Source: Chelonoidis abingdonii
Lineage: Eukaryota; Chordata; Testudines; Testudinidae
NCBI RefSeq assembly: GCF_003597395.2
Contig: NC_133773.1
Span: 122,362,913 to 122,426,912 of the forward strand
Direction of reading: 5' to 3'
DNA: 64,000 nucleotides
The notes below the pieces were generated by a model. That model had not been told where the DNA came from and did not search any database. It saw only the letters and a program-made list of their open reading frames with translations. This document shows positions 47,480 to 58,261 of the stretch, one piece after another; position 1 is the first letter of the stretch, and every line of letters starts with the position of its first letter. The translations under genes were made by a program, and so were the position numbers.

Positions 47480-48090
47480 AAACAAAGTGCAAGCTGATAA
47501 ACCGCTAAACCTTGAAATGCTAGGGAAAGTTAAAGTAAATTGCCAGCTACCAAAGTATTGACTGAAATATAATGCCATTAGAGGTGACCAATGATGAGAT
47601 AACCAAAAGTATAGGAGAAGCTAAAGTGTTAGTAGTAAGTAAACGACTGATTAGTAAATGAGGAGGAGAAAGCATGCTGTTAACAGATGTCCTGATTACA
47701 TTTGAGAGAGGGACTCCACCTGAGAAAGTAACAATAGGGTTTCAGATATTCAGAACCAAATGTAGTAACTGCAGTGGTAATTACAGTCCCATGTATAGAC
47801 GGTGTACTGCGGCAAGGCAAGCTGCAAAAGACAAAAATTGTTAATAACGTATCTTATGAAGAAGCTGTAAGGAGACTTTCACAGCATCAAATGGAGAAGA
47901 AAGAAACAAGAGCACAGGAAGAGGGGAACTGCAGACACAGCCTCAATCATATACTAGTAATAAAGGTTTATTGCATTTATGGTAGAAGTGATAAATTGTA
48001 CATCACAAACTGGGGGGAAAAATCAGAAAAAGAAAATTATAGCAAGGGCAGTGGAAAAATATTTTTATATTAACAACTTGTCAGTGGACC
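47480..48090 (+). pseudogene. ORF1 (gag-like) remnant of the I-group LINE
   Basis: In shifting frames it encodes a C-x2-C-x3-Y-x6-C knuckle at 47761-47805 (C-S-N-C-S-G-N-Y-S-P-M-Y-R-R-C), where His is expected in place of the Tyr. Just after it comes KIVNNVSYEEAVRRL (47833-47877), a stretch typical of ORF1 proteins of I/Jockey-type elements. ORF1 proteins bind the element RNA. Upstream, about 47480-47720, segments such as R-G-T-P-P-E-K-V-T-I-G-F are also typical. The frame is broken several times. Confidence 0.72.
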
Positions 48091-48242
48091 ATGTTCATGC
48101 AATGTTGAATGAAGTTGATTAAATATGACTAGAATGGGGAATCTCAATATTTTGTCAGAATGCACACAGTCTGATAGCACATGTTCAAGAACTAAAAGAA
48201 AATATCCTGGAAATGAAAGCTAAATCAATTGTTATATGTATC

Positions 48243-48926
48243 TGTAGCAAAGTGAGACTCACCCATGAGGCGCCTCCTGGTGCTTATCCTGGGAATTAGC
48301 TCGATTTCAGCCCAGAGCTCCCTCTACTGGCCAGTGGCTCACCTGCCTCAGGCCCTGTGTCCCTCCTGAACCCCGGTACCCTTTACTTTGGGTTCTGCCC
48401 CTGCAGTACCTCTGCTCTGGGTCTCCCCTCCCAGGGGAATCCCCATTCTCTAAACCCACCTTGCCTCAGTGGCTGCTGCCAGTCATCATCCAGCCCCTGG
48501 TCACTGGGGCAGACTGTAAACCACTCATCAATGGCAAAGGAGGGGGTTGGACCTGCTGCCTCTGCCTAACCGTGGGCTGCACCTTTGCAACCTGAGTACC
48601 TGTTTTGGCCTTTAGCAAGGCCCACAGCCTGGGGATTTACCAAGCTGGAGCTCCCCAGATCCTCTTGCCTTTTCCCAGCCCTGCTGTGTTCCCTGTACCC
48701 TGAGGTCCCAGGCAGCCAGGTCCTTCTCTCCCAAGAGCTAGAGAGAGACTGATCCAGCTCCTGGCTCTCAGCCCTTTTATAGGGCCAGCTGTCTCCTAAA
48801 TGGGTATGGCCCCAGCTGTGGCTGCCTTCCCAATCAGCCTGTTCTCATTGGCTCTCAGCCTCAGCCCTCTCCAAGGGCTGGCTGTTAACAGTTTCAGGGC
48901 CGGAGTGAGGTAATCACGCCACTACA
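48243..48926 (-). mobile_element. Solo LTR, family C, inside the LINE (684 bp)
   Basis: On the minus strand it begins TGTAGTGGCGTGATTACC and ends TTTGCTACA. Perfect 5-bp duplications gtatc lie at 48238-48242 and 48927-48931. It is GC-rich, unlike the AT-rich LINE around it, and contains a TATA box on the minus strand. Removing the LTR and one gtatc restores the surrounding endonuclease frame, which confirms the boundaries. No viral genes remain. Confidence 0.93.
48774..48781 (-). promoter_or_regulatory. TATA box in LTR family C
   Basis: The minus strand reads TATAAAAG within 'ccctataaaagggctgag', about 145 bp from the LTR start. This is a strong match to a U3 core promoter. Confidence 0.6.
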
Positions 48927-49919
48927 GTATCCAAGAAACATTGTTGGTTGAAAAGCTTGTATTTAAAGTTCTTATAGGCAAGACCAAAAACTAGGAAGAG
49001 GAGGAGGCATTTGCACTTTCATAAGGGGAAGATTAAACTACACAGCAGTAGAGAACAGAGAAGTAAGCCAAGAATATAATGCTGTTGAGATCCCAATGCT
49101 GGAGTCATATTTATTTAAGGATTTGTAATATCTATAACCCATGTGGGAAATTAGAAAGTTCAGACCTACAAGAAATAGTGAAGAATGCTTAAAGACCAGA
49201 CTTTATATGTGGTGACCGAATAGTCATAATAAATTGTGGGGAAGTAAGACAACTGATAAAAATGGTGCATGCTTAGACAAGTTCATTAATGAAAACAATC
49301 CAGTGGTTTTAAACAATGGCACCCCAACTAGATTTAATACAGCAGACCTGCGAATTGTAACAGCAGATATTGCAAGTAAATGCAACTGGGAAATATATAA
49401 AGAAGAAGGAATGGAGAGTGATCATTTCCCTATACTTATTACTTTTCAAGGACAAGATGAGATGGAAGGCAATGGAAAATTACCCACTTGGAATTTTAAG
49501 AAAACTAACTGGGACCTATTTATAAGTAAATGTACTGAATTTATGAATAATTGTTGTGTGAGTGATGACAGAGAGAATTTCAATGATAATGTAACAAAGG
49601 GATTACCTGGTAATTGCAGCAGCTACTGTAGCCATATCTAGGAAATTGAAATATCCCCAAACTAAAAACTCACTTCCATAGTAGAATGAGGAGTACAAAA
49701 TATCAGTTAAAGAAAGGAAGAAAGCCTATAGAAAAGCACCAAAAAAAAAAAAGTATAATAATAAAGTTTAAAAGATGAAACTTTCTGAGGAGTGAATAAT
49801 GATGAAAACTAAACTGAAGTTTTCTACCAAATTAAAAGGCAGTTCATTGAAGAGAATCATAATCTATTATGTATTTGGGGTAAACTTGAAGATACTATAC
49901 TGAGTGAATAGATTTGTAT

Positions 49920-50900
49920 GTGAGAACTTGAGAAAGCTATTGATGTCAGCAAGAATACATCCCCAGGTAAAGATAATATATGTAACATAATGTTTAAATA
50001 TCTCTCTGAAGAGCAGTTTGAGGGTTATTTTGGGATTATTTAATATTATATGGAAAATGGAGTGGATACCGGTAGGGTGGAAACACTGCAGTTGTAATTC
50101 CAATGTGAAAACCAGGCAAACTATCCACAAAAGTGGATGCCTGTAGACCAGTTTGCCCTCACGTCTGTTTAGGTAAAATTATGGAGAGAATGGTGGATGA
50201 AGAATTGGAAAACAATGGCATTATAGAGAAAGCACAGAGTGGTTTTAGGAGGAGAAGATGCACTGTCGATCACATTGCTAAATTAGAAACTGAAGTACAA
50301 AAAAGTGTGAGGCTCATGGGTTTCATGATACTTGTCTTTCTAGATAATGAAAAGGCATAGGGTATACTGTGGATGGAAGGCTTATTGTTCAAAGTACGTG
50401 CAGTAGGGATAAGGGGAAGAATATATGAGTGGATTAGAGACTTTTTGAATAGAAGCCCGTGGAGGTCAGAGTTGGAAAGTTATGTTGAGTATATATATAT
50501 ATAAAATGGTGCACCACAGGGAAATGTTATCAGTCCAACCTTATTTAATAATTTGATAAATGATCTTTCAGAACAAACAGGTGATCGGGTAAGTGTCACT
50601 CTACTCGCGCATGATTGTGCTCTGTAGGTTGGGAGCAGGAATAATGAGGTGGCAGAAAAGAGAATCAACAAAGTTTTAATGAGACACCTCTGACCAGGGA
50701 AATGCGTAGGGTTTCAAGTTCTCCATTGCTAAAACCAAAGGATTGATCTTTATAAAAAGGAAAGTCACAAAGGAATACAAACTGTATCTGTATGGAGAAC
50801 AAATAGATGTAGTTGAAAGATTCATGTTCTTAAGGGTAATATTTCGTACTAAATTACATTGGAAATATATAAACTATGATAAAGATGAATGTACACAGAG
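49920..50900 (+). pseudogene. Reverse transcriptase remnant of the I-group LINE
   Basis: In order: E-L-R-K-A-I-D-V-S-K-N-T-S-P-G-K-D-N (about 49930-49978), the fingers motif; C-L-G-K-I-M-E-R-M-V (50170-50199); AQSGFRRRRCTVDHIAKLE (50235-50291); V-F-L-D-N-E-K-A (50335-50358) with the first catalytic Asp; Q-G-N-V-I-S-P-T-L-F-N near 50520; and A-H-D-C-A-L (about 50606) in place of F-A-D-D, so the second catalytic Asp pair is damaged. Thumb sequence with L-Y-G-E-Q-I-D-V-V-E-R-F follows at about 50790. Frames shift and stops occur, so it cannot be active. Confidence 0.85.
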
Positions 50901-51483
50901 GATTAACCTGCTTTAAAGTCTTGCTGGGACTAACTCGGGGCCTATAAGAAAACACTGCTGATGGTAATAGAGAGCCTTAATCAGACCAGTTATTGACTAT
51001 GGCTGCCAAGCCATTCCGTCAGCATCAAAATCAGAACTTAAAAAATTAGTTTTAATACAAGCTCAGGCACTACGAATTGTGTGTGGTGCATTTATTATGA
51101 GATCTGTATCTGCTACAGATAGTTTCTGGTGAGATGCCAGTTACACAAATGAAACTACTTAACCTAAATTTCAGGGACAAGTTAATGGGAACTGAAATGA
51201 TGAAAGTACCAAACAAATTTATGAGGATTGTTGGGAATTTGATAGGAAAACTATAGCACATGATGTTAGTACACCACATGCTGTACTAGTTAGTGTGGCT
51301 GTAGGAGTTGAAAGACAAGGAGAAACTGAACAAAGTCAAAACTTTCAGTCTTAGAAAAAATAGTTATGGGATGGAAAGTCACATGTCCAAACATGGATTT
51401 AAGTATATTTTATAAATTTAAGGGTAAAAAAAGAGAGTAGGTATTAAAAGTGAAGTATAATAGATGAAAAGTGGAGTCTGTTT

Positions 51484-51900
51484 TATCAAATATATAAAGA
51501 TGAGTCCAAAAAATAAAAAAACAGGAGGAGTTGGGACGGCATATTGTATACCAAAAATATCTGACTATGTTGCTGTCATGACAACCAAACTAGCAGCAAT
51601 AATGCTAGCATTAAATTAGATCTCAGATGTACACCCAGCAATAGTGGTCAATTTTTTTGTGTGAAGTCTTGAGCCTTATAGTGATAAAAAAGGGTGTCTT
51701 AGTATGTAGAAGTGATTTAATCAATGAAGTTATATTTCTAATAACAGAGTTAGAACAGATGGGGATACATGTAGCATTAGCTTGGATCCCAGAGCATATT
51801 GGGATAACAAGGAACAAAATGGCAGAAAAAGCAGGTAAAAATGCTGTAAGAAATGAAAGGATTGACATAGAAATACTTTTGAGTAAACAGGAATTCAAAA
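51484..51900 (+). pseudogene. RNase H domain remnant of the I-group LINE
   Basis: After the reverse transcriptase, sequence around 51497-51600 resembles the start of RNase H: Y-K-D-E-S-K-K where Y-T-D-G-S-K is usual, then T-G-G-V-G-T-A-Y, then T-T-K-L-A-A-I-M-L-A-L where T-E-L-A is usual. The catalytic Glu is thus replaced by Lys. At about 51768-51842 it reads A-L-A-W-I-P-E-H-I-G-I followed by N-K-M-A-E-K-A-G-K, the W-I-P-x-H-x-G block of RNase H. Such a domain degrades RNA in the RNA-DNA hybrid and is limited to a few non-LTR groups. Confidence 0.75.
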
Positions 51901-52928
51901 ACATACAGTACAGAAAAATTTAAAATTGATTAATGAAAAAAGCAGAAGATTTTTTGAATTGTGCCTAGAGTTGAGTATTATGGCATACTTCAGGGCATAG
52001 GCAGGACTAATGACTGCTTTTGTCTAGAGTTCTAACTGGCCATTGTGACTTAAAAAAAATCTTTTTTGAATAAAAAGACACAAAGATGGACTATATGCAC
52101 TCTGGAAGATGTAAGAAACAATCAATCACCTTTTCTGGGTATGTAAGGGCTTTGATAAAGAAAGAGAAACTCTTCGTGAGGAATTAAAACATTTTGAGGC
52201 AAAAAAATACATTGTGATTTAGTAAAAACATTAGGTAAATGGAATATTATTTAAAGGTGCTGTTACATTACCTGAAAGACACAGGGCTGGGTGAAAAGAT
52301 ATAAACCGCTAAGTATTGAGGAATTGTAGCTGGTGGTGGCAATAGACTATTCAGTCAAGTTTGCTTCACCATAAAAAAGAAAACGAAAAAGGGCTGCAGT
52401 GAGGAAGTCTGCAGTCGCTGTCCGGGCATCAGCGTGGGAAAGGAGGAAACCCAGTGGGGAGAGTAGAAACCCCAAGGATCAAGGCCCTGAAAGAAGGAGT
52501 TTACCTAGAAGGATGGTAAAGCAGCCTGAGAGAGGTGGAGTAGCAAAAGGCTCAGGAAAATGGCAGCAAGATATGACATTGCAGATCTTGACTGCTGATT
52601 AGAGGGTCCCTGAGGTGGAACCCGGAGTAGAGGACAGGCCTGGGTTCCCCTATCAGCCACTGGGGAAGAGGCTCAGTCAGGGCGGTGGATTTGAAGACTG
52701 CCTGGGACAGTTCAACCTGTGGGACTTTAATATCCTAGAAAGGAGAAAACTCATAGTGACCTGGCTGGAGGCTAAACCACGAAGAGAGCACACCTTGAAT
52801 AGAGAGAGAGAGCAAGGCTGTGGGGAACACGAACGAATGATGGAAGGGGCATCAGATCTGGAAGGAGCTAATCTCTGGAGAAGTCAGGAGGAGACACCCT
52901 AGTGGTGCATGTATCCCGTGACAAATGG

Positions 52929-53110
52929 TCATAGTGTTTTAGACCAATGGTCCATTTAGCCCAGTATCCTGACAGGGACCAGTGTCAAATGCTACAGAGA
53001 TAATGAACAGAACAGGGCAATTTCAAGTGATCCAATCCCTTTTGTTCAGTTCTGGTTTCTGGCAGATGGAGGTTTAGGGACACCTGTGGCCTGGGGTTGT
53101 TGCCTCCTAT
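52929..53110. repeat. Dispersed amniote repeat fragment
   Basis: 'accaatggtccatttagccc', 'aatgaacagaacagggcaat' and 'agatggaggtttagggacac' are blocks of a repeat that I recognise from reptile genomes. I cannot name the family. It directly abuts the outer LTR target duplication. Confidence 0.5.
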
Positions 53111-53315
53111 GTCGGAGTGACATACTAGAGTGAAATCCAGACTAATGAGTAGCAGTGTCACTCTTGCCCTTCTAACCTGGGTTCCCTTTACAATGCTTTG
53201 CTGCTGCAGCCTCCAGCCTGGACTGCTCACAAACAGCCTCCAGCATGCAAGTCATTCCCAGCTACGTCTGTGTGTGTGCAGCAGTCGGTCTGCCACACCT
53301 TGGCTTTTACCAGCC

Positions 53316-54200
53316 TTTGTTATATTGCAGGGTAACCCCAACACAGTCCCAGTCTAAGGTTTTCCTCCAGCAGTGTATGTCCTGGACTGCCGAGTCCTCT
53401 TCTGGACAATACAAGTTTATATAAAGTCTGTTATTTCTTTAACAGAAATAGTAGGCATGTAACTTGCCATACCAAATAGAGTTTCCCAAACACTTCCATT
53501 TAAACACACTAGATTAGGTAAACTAATAAGTTTATTAACCACAGAGAGATTTGAAGTGAGTACAAATGATGAGGCATAAAGGTCAGAAAAAATTACAAGA
53601 AAAATAAAGATAAAACACACCTGGTGCCTAACTTAACAAATGATGTTAAATTCAAAGCAAAGTTTTCTCACCCTATGTTTTTAGCAGTCTTACTGACCAA
53701 ACTTCTTAGGTCAGGACCCCTTCTCCGAGAATCCAAGGAATGCCTCCTTTGTCGCTTCAAGTGCTATCAATGCAATGGGGGTGGGGTGGGGTGTGTGCCT
53801 TGTGGTGTTTGTCCCTCCTTTTTTATAGTGTCAGTCCCCCTTTTGAAAAACATTTCCAGCTGAGATTCAGGAGACAAAGAGTCTATGTGGAACTATGTTC
53901 CGTGTGGTTTTTTTCCCACTTGTTTGAACTTCCTTTGTCCCCCATTCCTGCTTAAAGACCCTGTTTAATGCTTAAATGCAAATTAAGCAGAGCACACATT
54001 CCTTTGTATAGGACAGGCCTGTTTTGCCAACTTCTGCTTGGGCAAGGCTGTGGTTTGGAACATGTTTTAATAACATGAGACAGGGAAATCTTACATACAA
54101 CTTCACAAACAATGGTGCCACACATTTTATCAGAACAATATTGACCAACAAATTACAAGTTTTCAAATGATATCTTACAAAACATATTTGTACAAAGATT
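53316..54200 (-). mobile_element. LTR-like repeat, copy 1
   Basis: The end block (about 53975-54190) has collinear matches with 59935-60140: 'ttctgcttgggcaaggctgt', 'gaacatgttttaataacatg', 'atattgaccaacaaattac' and 'ttttcaaatgatatct'. The other edge on the minus strand would begin 'tgttggggttaccctgc'. That and the 'ttttttatag' region suggest an endogenous-retrovirus LTR, but I see no clean target duplication. Confidence 0.5.
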
Positions 54201-55835
54201 ATTACAGTAGAGTGTAGGTTGTTTACACAGAGATACATTCTGTCGTAGTCGGCTAATAGGTGTTGATGGATCTGTCCTTCACAATTGCTAGTTATAATTG
54301 TACCTCCTGTGTATTAGAACTTCCATTTTGTGCAGAAAACATATTTTATCTGGGAAGCTGAAACAGGGCCATCGACCATGAATAGCCCTACCCTGGGGAG
54401 GACAATATGGGAAAGCTATTCACAATGATCTGTGCCCAGCAGCCCATATGGGGGTTGTAGAAGGGAAAATCCCGGAGTAAGAAGAGAAGCAGGAAAAGGT
54501 GTCAGAAACTACTTTTAAAGTGACATGCTGTCTAGCAAGGGGAGACACTGCATTGCTAGAACTAGAGGCCACCACAGGAGGAGTGGGGGAAGGAGACACC
54601 CAGTCTCCCTTACTGACTTGAATCAAATCCAGAGAGTACTCAAAGGGGATAAAACCCAGCTAAGGGGTATTGCGTTCAGGAGTTCATTTTGCCTACAGCT
54701 GTAACACTCTGGTGATTATGAGTGAAGTGTGAGTGTATTTAAGAAGTTCCTTTGCAAAGCTTGTGTTTCTCACTTTAAGTGTCACATGGCCACAAAGTTT
54801 TTAAACCAGAATGCCCATAGGGGTGGAACTCTGGGAGAAACATACACAGGTGAATGGGGAGTTTGGGGTGGGGGGGTTTCAGCACTGGTCTAGGGGTTTA
54901 TGGTAGGTGAACTGCAGCATCCCATATCCCAAAGAATGAGACCAGAGTATGCACCTGTGGAGTGTGCTGTAGAAGCCCAGAGTTTGAGAAAGTGACTGGA
55001 TTCTGCTCAGACCCAGCTTGCTTGGATGCATGTGAGATCCAAAGAATTGGTCCAATATAGCAGACTGGTGACCGTCCATTAGGGGGGGACTCAGCCTGGT
55101 GCTTCATCCAACCGAGAAGCATATAATAGGTCTAGCAGCCAGCCTCGATTGCAGCAAATAGAGCATTCCACATTCTGAAATAATTAACAGCTTCAGTGCT
55201 GGAGCATGTCTACCTATCAGTATTCTGGACTAATTGATTGGTATCACGCTGCCATGCAAATTGAATATGCTTAAGATATCATTTAGCAGCAGTTGCTTCC
55301 GTTACAAGTGGTTTGAAGGCTCACTTTATAGCTTGACTTAAATAAATAATTCCACTTATGCTTTGGTGGTCCTCAATCAGAACTACTGTATTTAGTTTCC
55401 TTACTCTCTCCTTTGGATTTTTCCTGAAAAAGCAGGAGAGGAGTGGGAAGGAAGGGTACTTGCCTTGGAGATGAGTCTTTTTTCTTTCTAGTAATGCTTC
55501 TTCAGTTCAGAATTCTTCTTCTCATAGAAGTTATATTTATAATAGAATACAAAGAAATTTAGAAAACCCCATTCATCTTCTGTCTCTTTTTACTTCCAGT
55601 GAAAATGGAAAACAAAACACAGTACAAAGAGTGACCTTTTTATGTTTTTTTTTCAGATATTGGAAAAATAAAATAAATCAATATAGACTTGGCCAATGGA
55701 CTTCGGACAGAATTGGTTAATTGAACCATGTCCATTACAAGCTAGGGAAACTGTGCTGTACTCTTTCAGGTGCTTTCCTAAGCAGAAGCCTCATGCTTTG
55801 TGAACAGGTCTCATGTTTTGTGTATCACTTAGGAT
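54201..55835. other. Unassigned stretch
   Basis: No gene recognised. A more GC-rich part (54380-54900) may be repeat-derived. Frames here lie on the minus strand without domains. Confidence 0.35.
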
Positions 55836-56225
55836 GAAGGCTCAGATTTTGTCACAGATCTCTTTAGTAAAAATCTCAGACAGATCAACAGGCAATAAAC
55901 AAAAATTCACGGAAGCCTGTGTCCTGTCTGATTTTTATTAAAAATATCCCTGACAAAATGGAGAGGGAGAAGGATCCACCACCCACAGCAGCTAGGGGCT
56001 CTCGGGTCCCCACCCCTGTGTCTGGGCTGCTGCAGAGGGGTCCCTGCTGCCTTCCATGGCAGGGGCTTGGAGCCATGGGATCCCCCTGCTGCCCAGAGGC
56101 TAGGAGCTGGTGGCTGAGAGCTGCATGGCCTGCCGGCAGACAGTTCCAGCCCTGGGGCAGAAAATGTCATAGAAGTCTCTGGAAATCATGGATTCTGTGA
56201 CCTCTGTGACATAATCGTAGCCTTA
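55836..56225. mobile_element. Inverted-repeat DNA element (about 390 bp)
   Basis: 'aaggctcagattttgtcaca' at the left faces the complement of 'tgtgacataatcgtagcctt' at the right. A second complementary pair around 'tttagtaaaaatctcagaca' and 'gtctgatttttattaaaaat' lies inside. The GC-rich middle is non-coding. Exact ends and target duplication are not fixed. It looks like a non-autonomous DNA transposon. Confidence 0.6.
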
Positions 56226-57617
56226 CTTATGAATAGAGGGGAAAGTATTAATGTGGTGGCTGGTGCACAGACCTACCCTCTACTGATGTGTATATGTCAA
56301 AATGTTTTCTCAACCTCTACTGGCTAATCTAAAAAGACTGATAACTAGTTGTATAACTGGAAAATTTCACAAACTCAGAAGAAATGAGTTTCCAGATTTT
56401 ACCAGAGGGGCATTTAGCAAAGTGTTATACAGAACATAAACTAGTTCTACCTATGCCATGCTTGCTATATTCACACTTCATCAGCCACCCAAGCCTACAG
56501 CCTTTTAATCTGCCACAAGAAGTGTAGCATTTTAAACAGTTGCTTTATTATACAATGTACTGTGAATATCTTTATCTGATTACATAATTGTGGTAAACAG
56601 TATAACCAGTATGTAATAAAAGTATGATAAGAAATGTCACCAGTGCTCATCCTTGATTAAGAATTTATTTCATTCTGCTCATAACAAGGATTGACCTGAT
56701 CATGGGCCATTTCATTTAGGAGGATGTATGTGAGAACTGTTGATTTTTAATTCTCCTCCATTGATTTTCAGCATGCAGAGAACACTTGTTCCCTAATGGC
56801 TCTCTATGTTAGTATTTGCTTGCAAATTGAAGTCAAAGATAAATGGCTTTCAGGACAATACCTCTCAAAGGTCTCCCACTCAAGGGCTGGTGGTTGTTAG
56901 CAAAGCTGTGGTGGGTTTAGAAAAGTTCTGTGTCAAACATAAAGAGCATTTCCTGAGTCTCTAAACGCAGAACAAAAATGGTTTATTTCTTGGCCTGATG
57001 TTGTGACAACTTCCAGTTGACTGATAATTCATTACAAAGAATGGTCCAATTTGCCCACATTTCCCTATAAAAGTGAAATGCCTTACACTTTTCTTAATGG
57101 ACGTTCAAATATTTTTTTTCCCATGCACTGTTTTTCCTCAGTGTACCATTGATTTTTAAGTAAAGAAGGAGAAAAATACGAGTGTCTTGTATTTACATTT
57201 ATTATGAATGTCTTCAGGTTTGTATTCGAGCACAGCAGCATTGTGTGTTTGCTAAGACTGAAAGATTTCTCCTGTCTAATAGAAAACAACACTTTGAGAG
57301 GGCTACAGATTTATTTTCAGAAATCTGTGCCAATTTGTGAATGAGACTCACATGTAAATGCAGTCCTTTGGTGTGTTTGGATATTTCAGGTTTGGTTGTA
57401 TTCAGTCGCTGGGACACATCACAGCACTATAGAATATTGTTAGCTTTTGTGCCCTTAACTGCTAATTAAGGACCCAGTTTGGTACTCTTTATTGGCTTCT
57501 TACTGAGATCAGATTTTCCCATCTGGAAAGCATAGATGTGTATGTAAGGCCTAATCCTCTGAGACTTCTGAGAATGGGAATTGAGGGCCCTCAGTTATTT
57601 GGGGAATTGGTCCATAG
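56226..57617. other. Unassigned stretch
   Basis: AT-rich, nothing recognised. Confidence 0.45.
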
Positions 57618-57715
57618 ATAATGGGCCTGATTTTCAGAAGTGCCGAACATCAGTAGCTCCTGTGGACTGCAGTGGGAACTGTGGTTACTCAATACCTCAG
57701 AAAACTGGACTTGGC
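57618..57715. repeat. Small palindromic dispersed repeat
   Basis: 'gggcctgattttcagaagtg' at 57623 is partly complementary to 'acctcagaaaactgg' ending near 57707. The middle ('gctcctgtggactgcagtgggaac' in part) is a degraded form of the 'cattgaagtcaatggga' motif seen elsewhere in the window. It looks like an old fold-back element. Confidence 0.5.
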
Positions 57716-58261
57716 ATGTCATATATTTTTGTATGGAATGTGTGTGGACTGTAATATACACCTTCATATTAGTTCTATATAGGCTAATATGCACCACAGA
57801 AATATAATATGTAAAACATGCTACTTGCATAGTGTTTACCTCTAAAACATTTAATTATTTTCCCCACATGCATCCTATAAAACCAGTGGGCGTTTGGACT
57901 GAGGAATGACTGCTGAATAGGACCCTATTGTAAATCCTGCTATGCCTTACTCCTTGACCTCTTTATATGCAGTGTGATTTGTGTTTCTACAGATGGTTTA
58001 ATTGATGTACGGTTTTTAACAAAAGGCTTCATTCAACAGCAGCAATTCAAAATTTCTCTGAAGAAATGGAAATTCAAATACTTCCATTTCTTCTTTAGTT
58101 CCGCCCTAAAAGAGGCAACATAACCTGTAGCAAACAGTGCAAATTATTTTGCTCTTCATATCATTTTTTGCCTGTAACATAACACATCTGTTTCTTTGAA
58201 GGATTCTGTAAAAATGCCTGATTCTAGTTTTGTGGGAGAGATCAAATCATAATATTCTTGG
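57716..58261. other. Unassigned stretch
   Basis: AT-rich, no recognised feature before the DIRS-like remnant. Confidence 0.4.

Larger units (their letters stand above)
48156..49450 (+). pseudogene. APE-type endonuclease remnant, split by an LTR
   Basis: The N-terminal part at 48156-48242 reads Q-N-A-H-S-L-I-A-H-V-Q-E-L, then S-I-V-I-C-I at the break. Just after the inner LTR the frame resumes at 48932 with Q-E-T, the metal-binding Glu motif of these nucleases. The C-terminal part at 49234-49450 carries W-G-S-K-T-T-D, N-G-T-P-T-R and E-S-D-H-F-P-I; the S-D-H triad is catalytic in the family. The enzyme would nick target DNA to prime reverse transcription. Stops between about 49000 and 49230 show decay. 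Confidence 0.8.
47175..52390 (+). mobile_element. I-group non-LTR retrotransposon with RNase H, dead
   Basis: About 4.5 kb of element sequence (excluding the inner LTR) carries ORF1 with a zinc-knuckle remnant, an APE-type endonuclease, a reverse transcriptase and an RNase H domain, in that order. It ends in an A-rich tail at about 52371-52390. Short look-alike sequences at the junctions ('aaaagagctg' at 47161, 'aaaaagggctg' at 52386) may be the target duplication. Domain order and the C-terminal RNase H place it with I/Nimb-type elements and not with CR1, L1, L2 or RTE. Many stops and frameshifts show it is old. An inner LTR (48243-48926) interrupts the endonuclease. Confidence 0.85.
46987..52923 (+). 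mobile_element. Solo LTR, family B, split by a LINE
   Basis: The outer ends read TGTCATGGGATGTTC (46987) and ATCCCGTGACA (52923). They are flanked by perfect 5-bp duplications aatgg at 46982-46986 and 52924-52928. The left piece (46987 to about 47174) contains a TATA-like 'ctattataaaacc', and the right piece (about 52390-52923) is the rest of the LTR. Everything between is a later LINE insertion. Without it the LTR would be about 720 bp. The open frames in the right piece have no domain. No proviral genes are present. Confidence 0.85.

Noticed and set aside
49234..49641. A 135-codon open frame as a host gene
   Set aside because: It is the endonuclease part of the I-group LINE, with W-G-S-K, N-G-T-P-T-R and S-D-H-F-P-I motifs.
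47175..52390. Internal region of an endogenous retrovirus between two LTRs
   Set aside because: The flanking pieces are two halves of one LTR, and the interior encodes LINE proteins, not retroviral ones.
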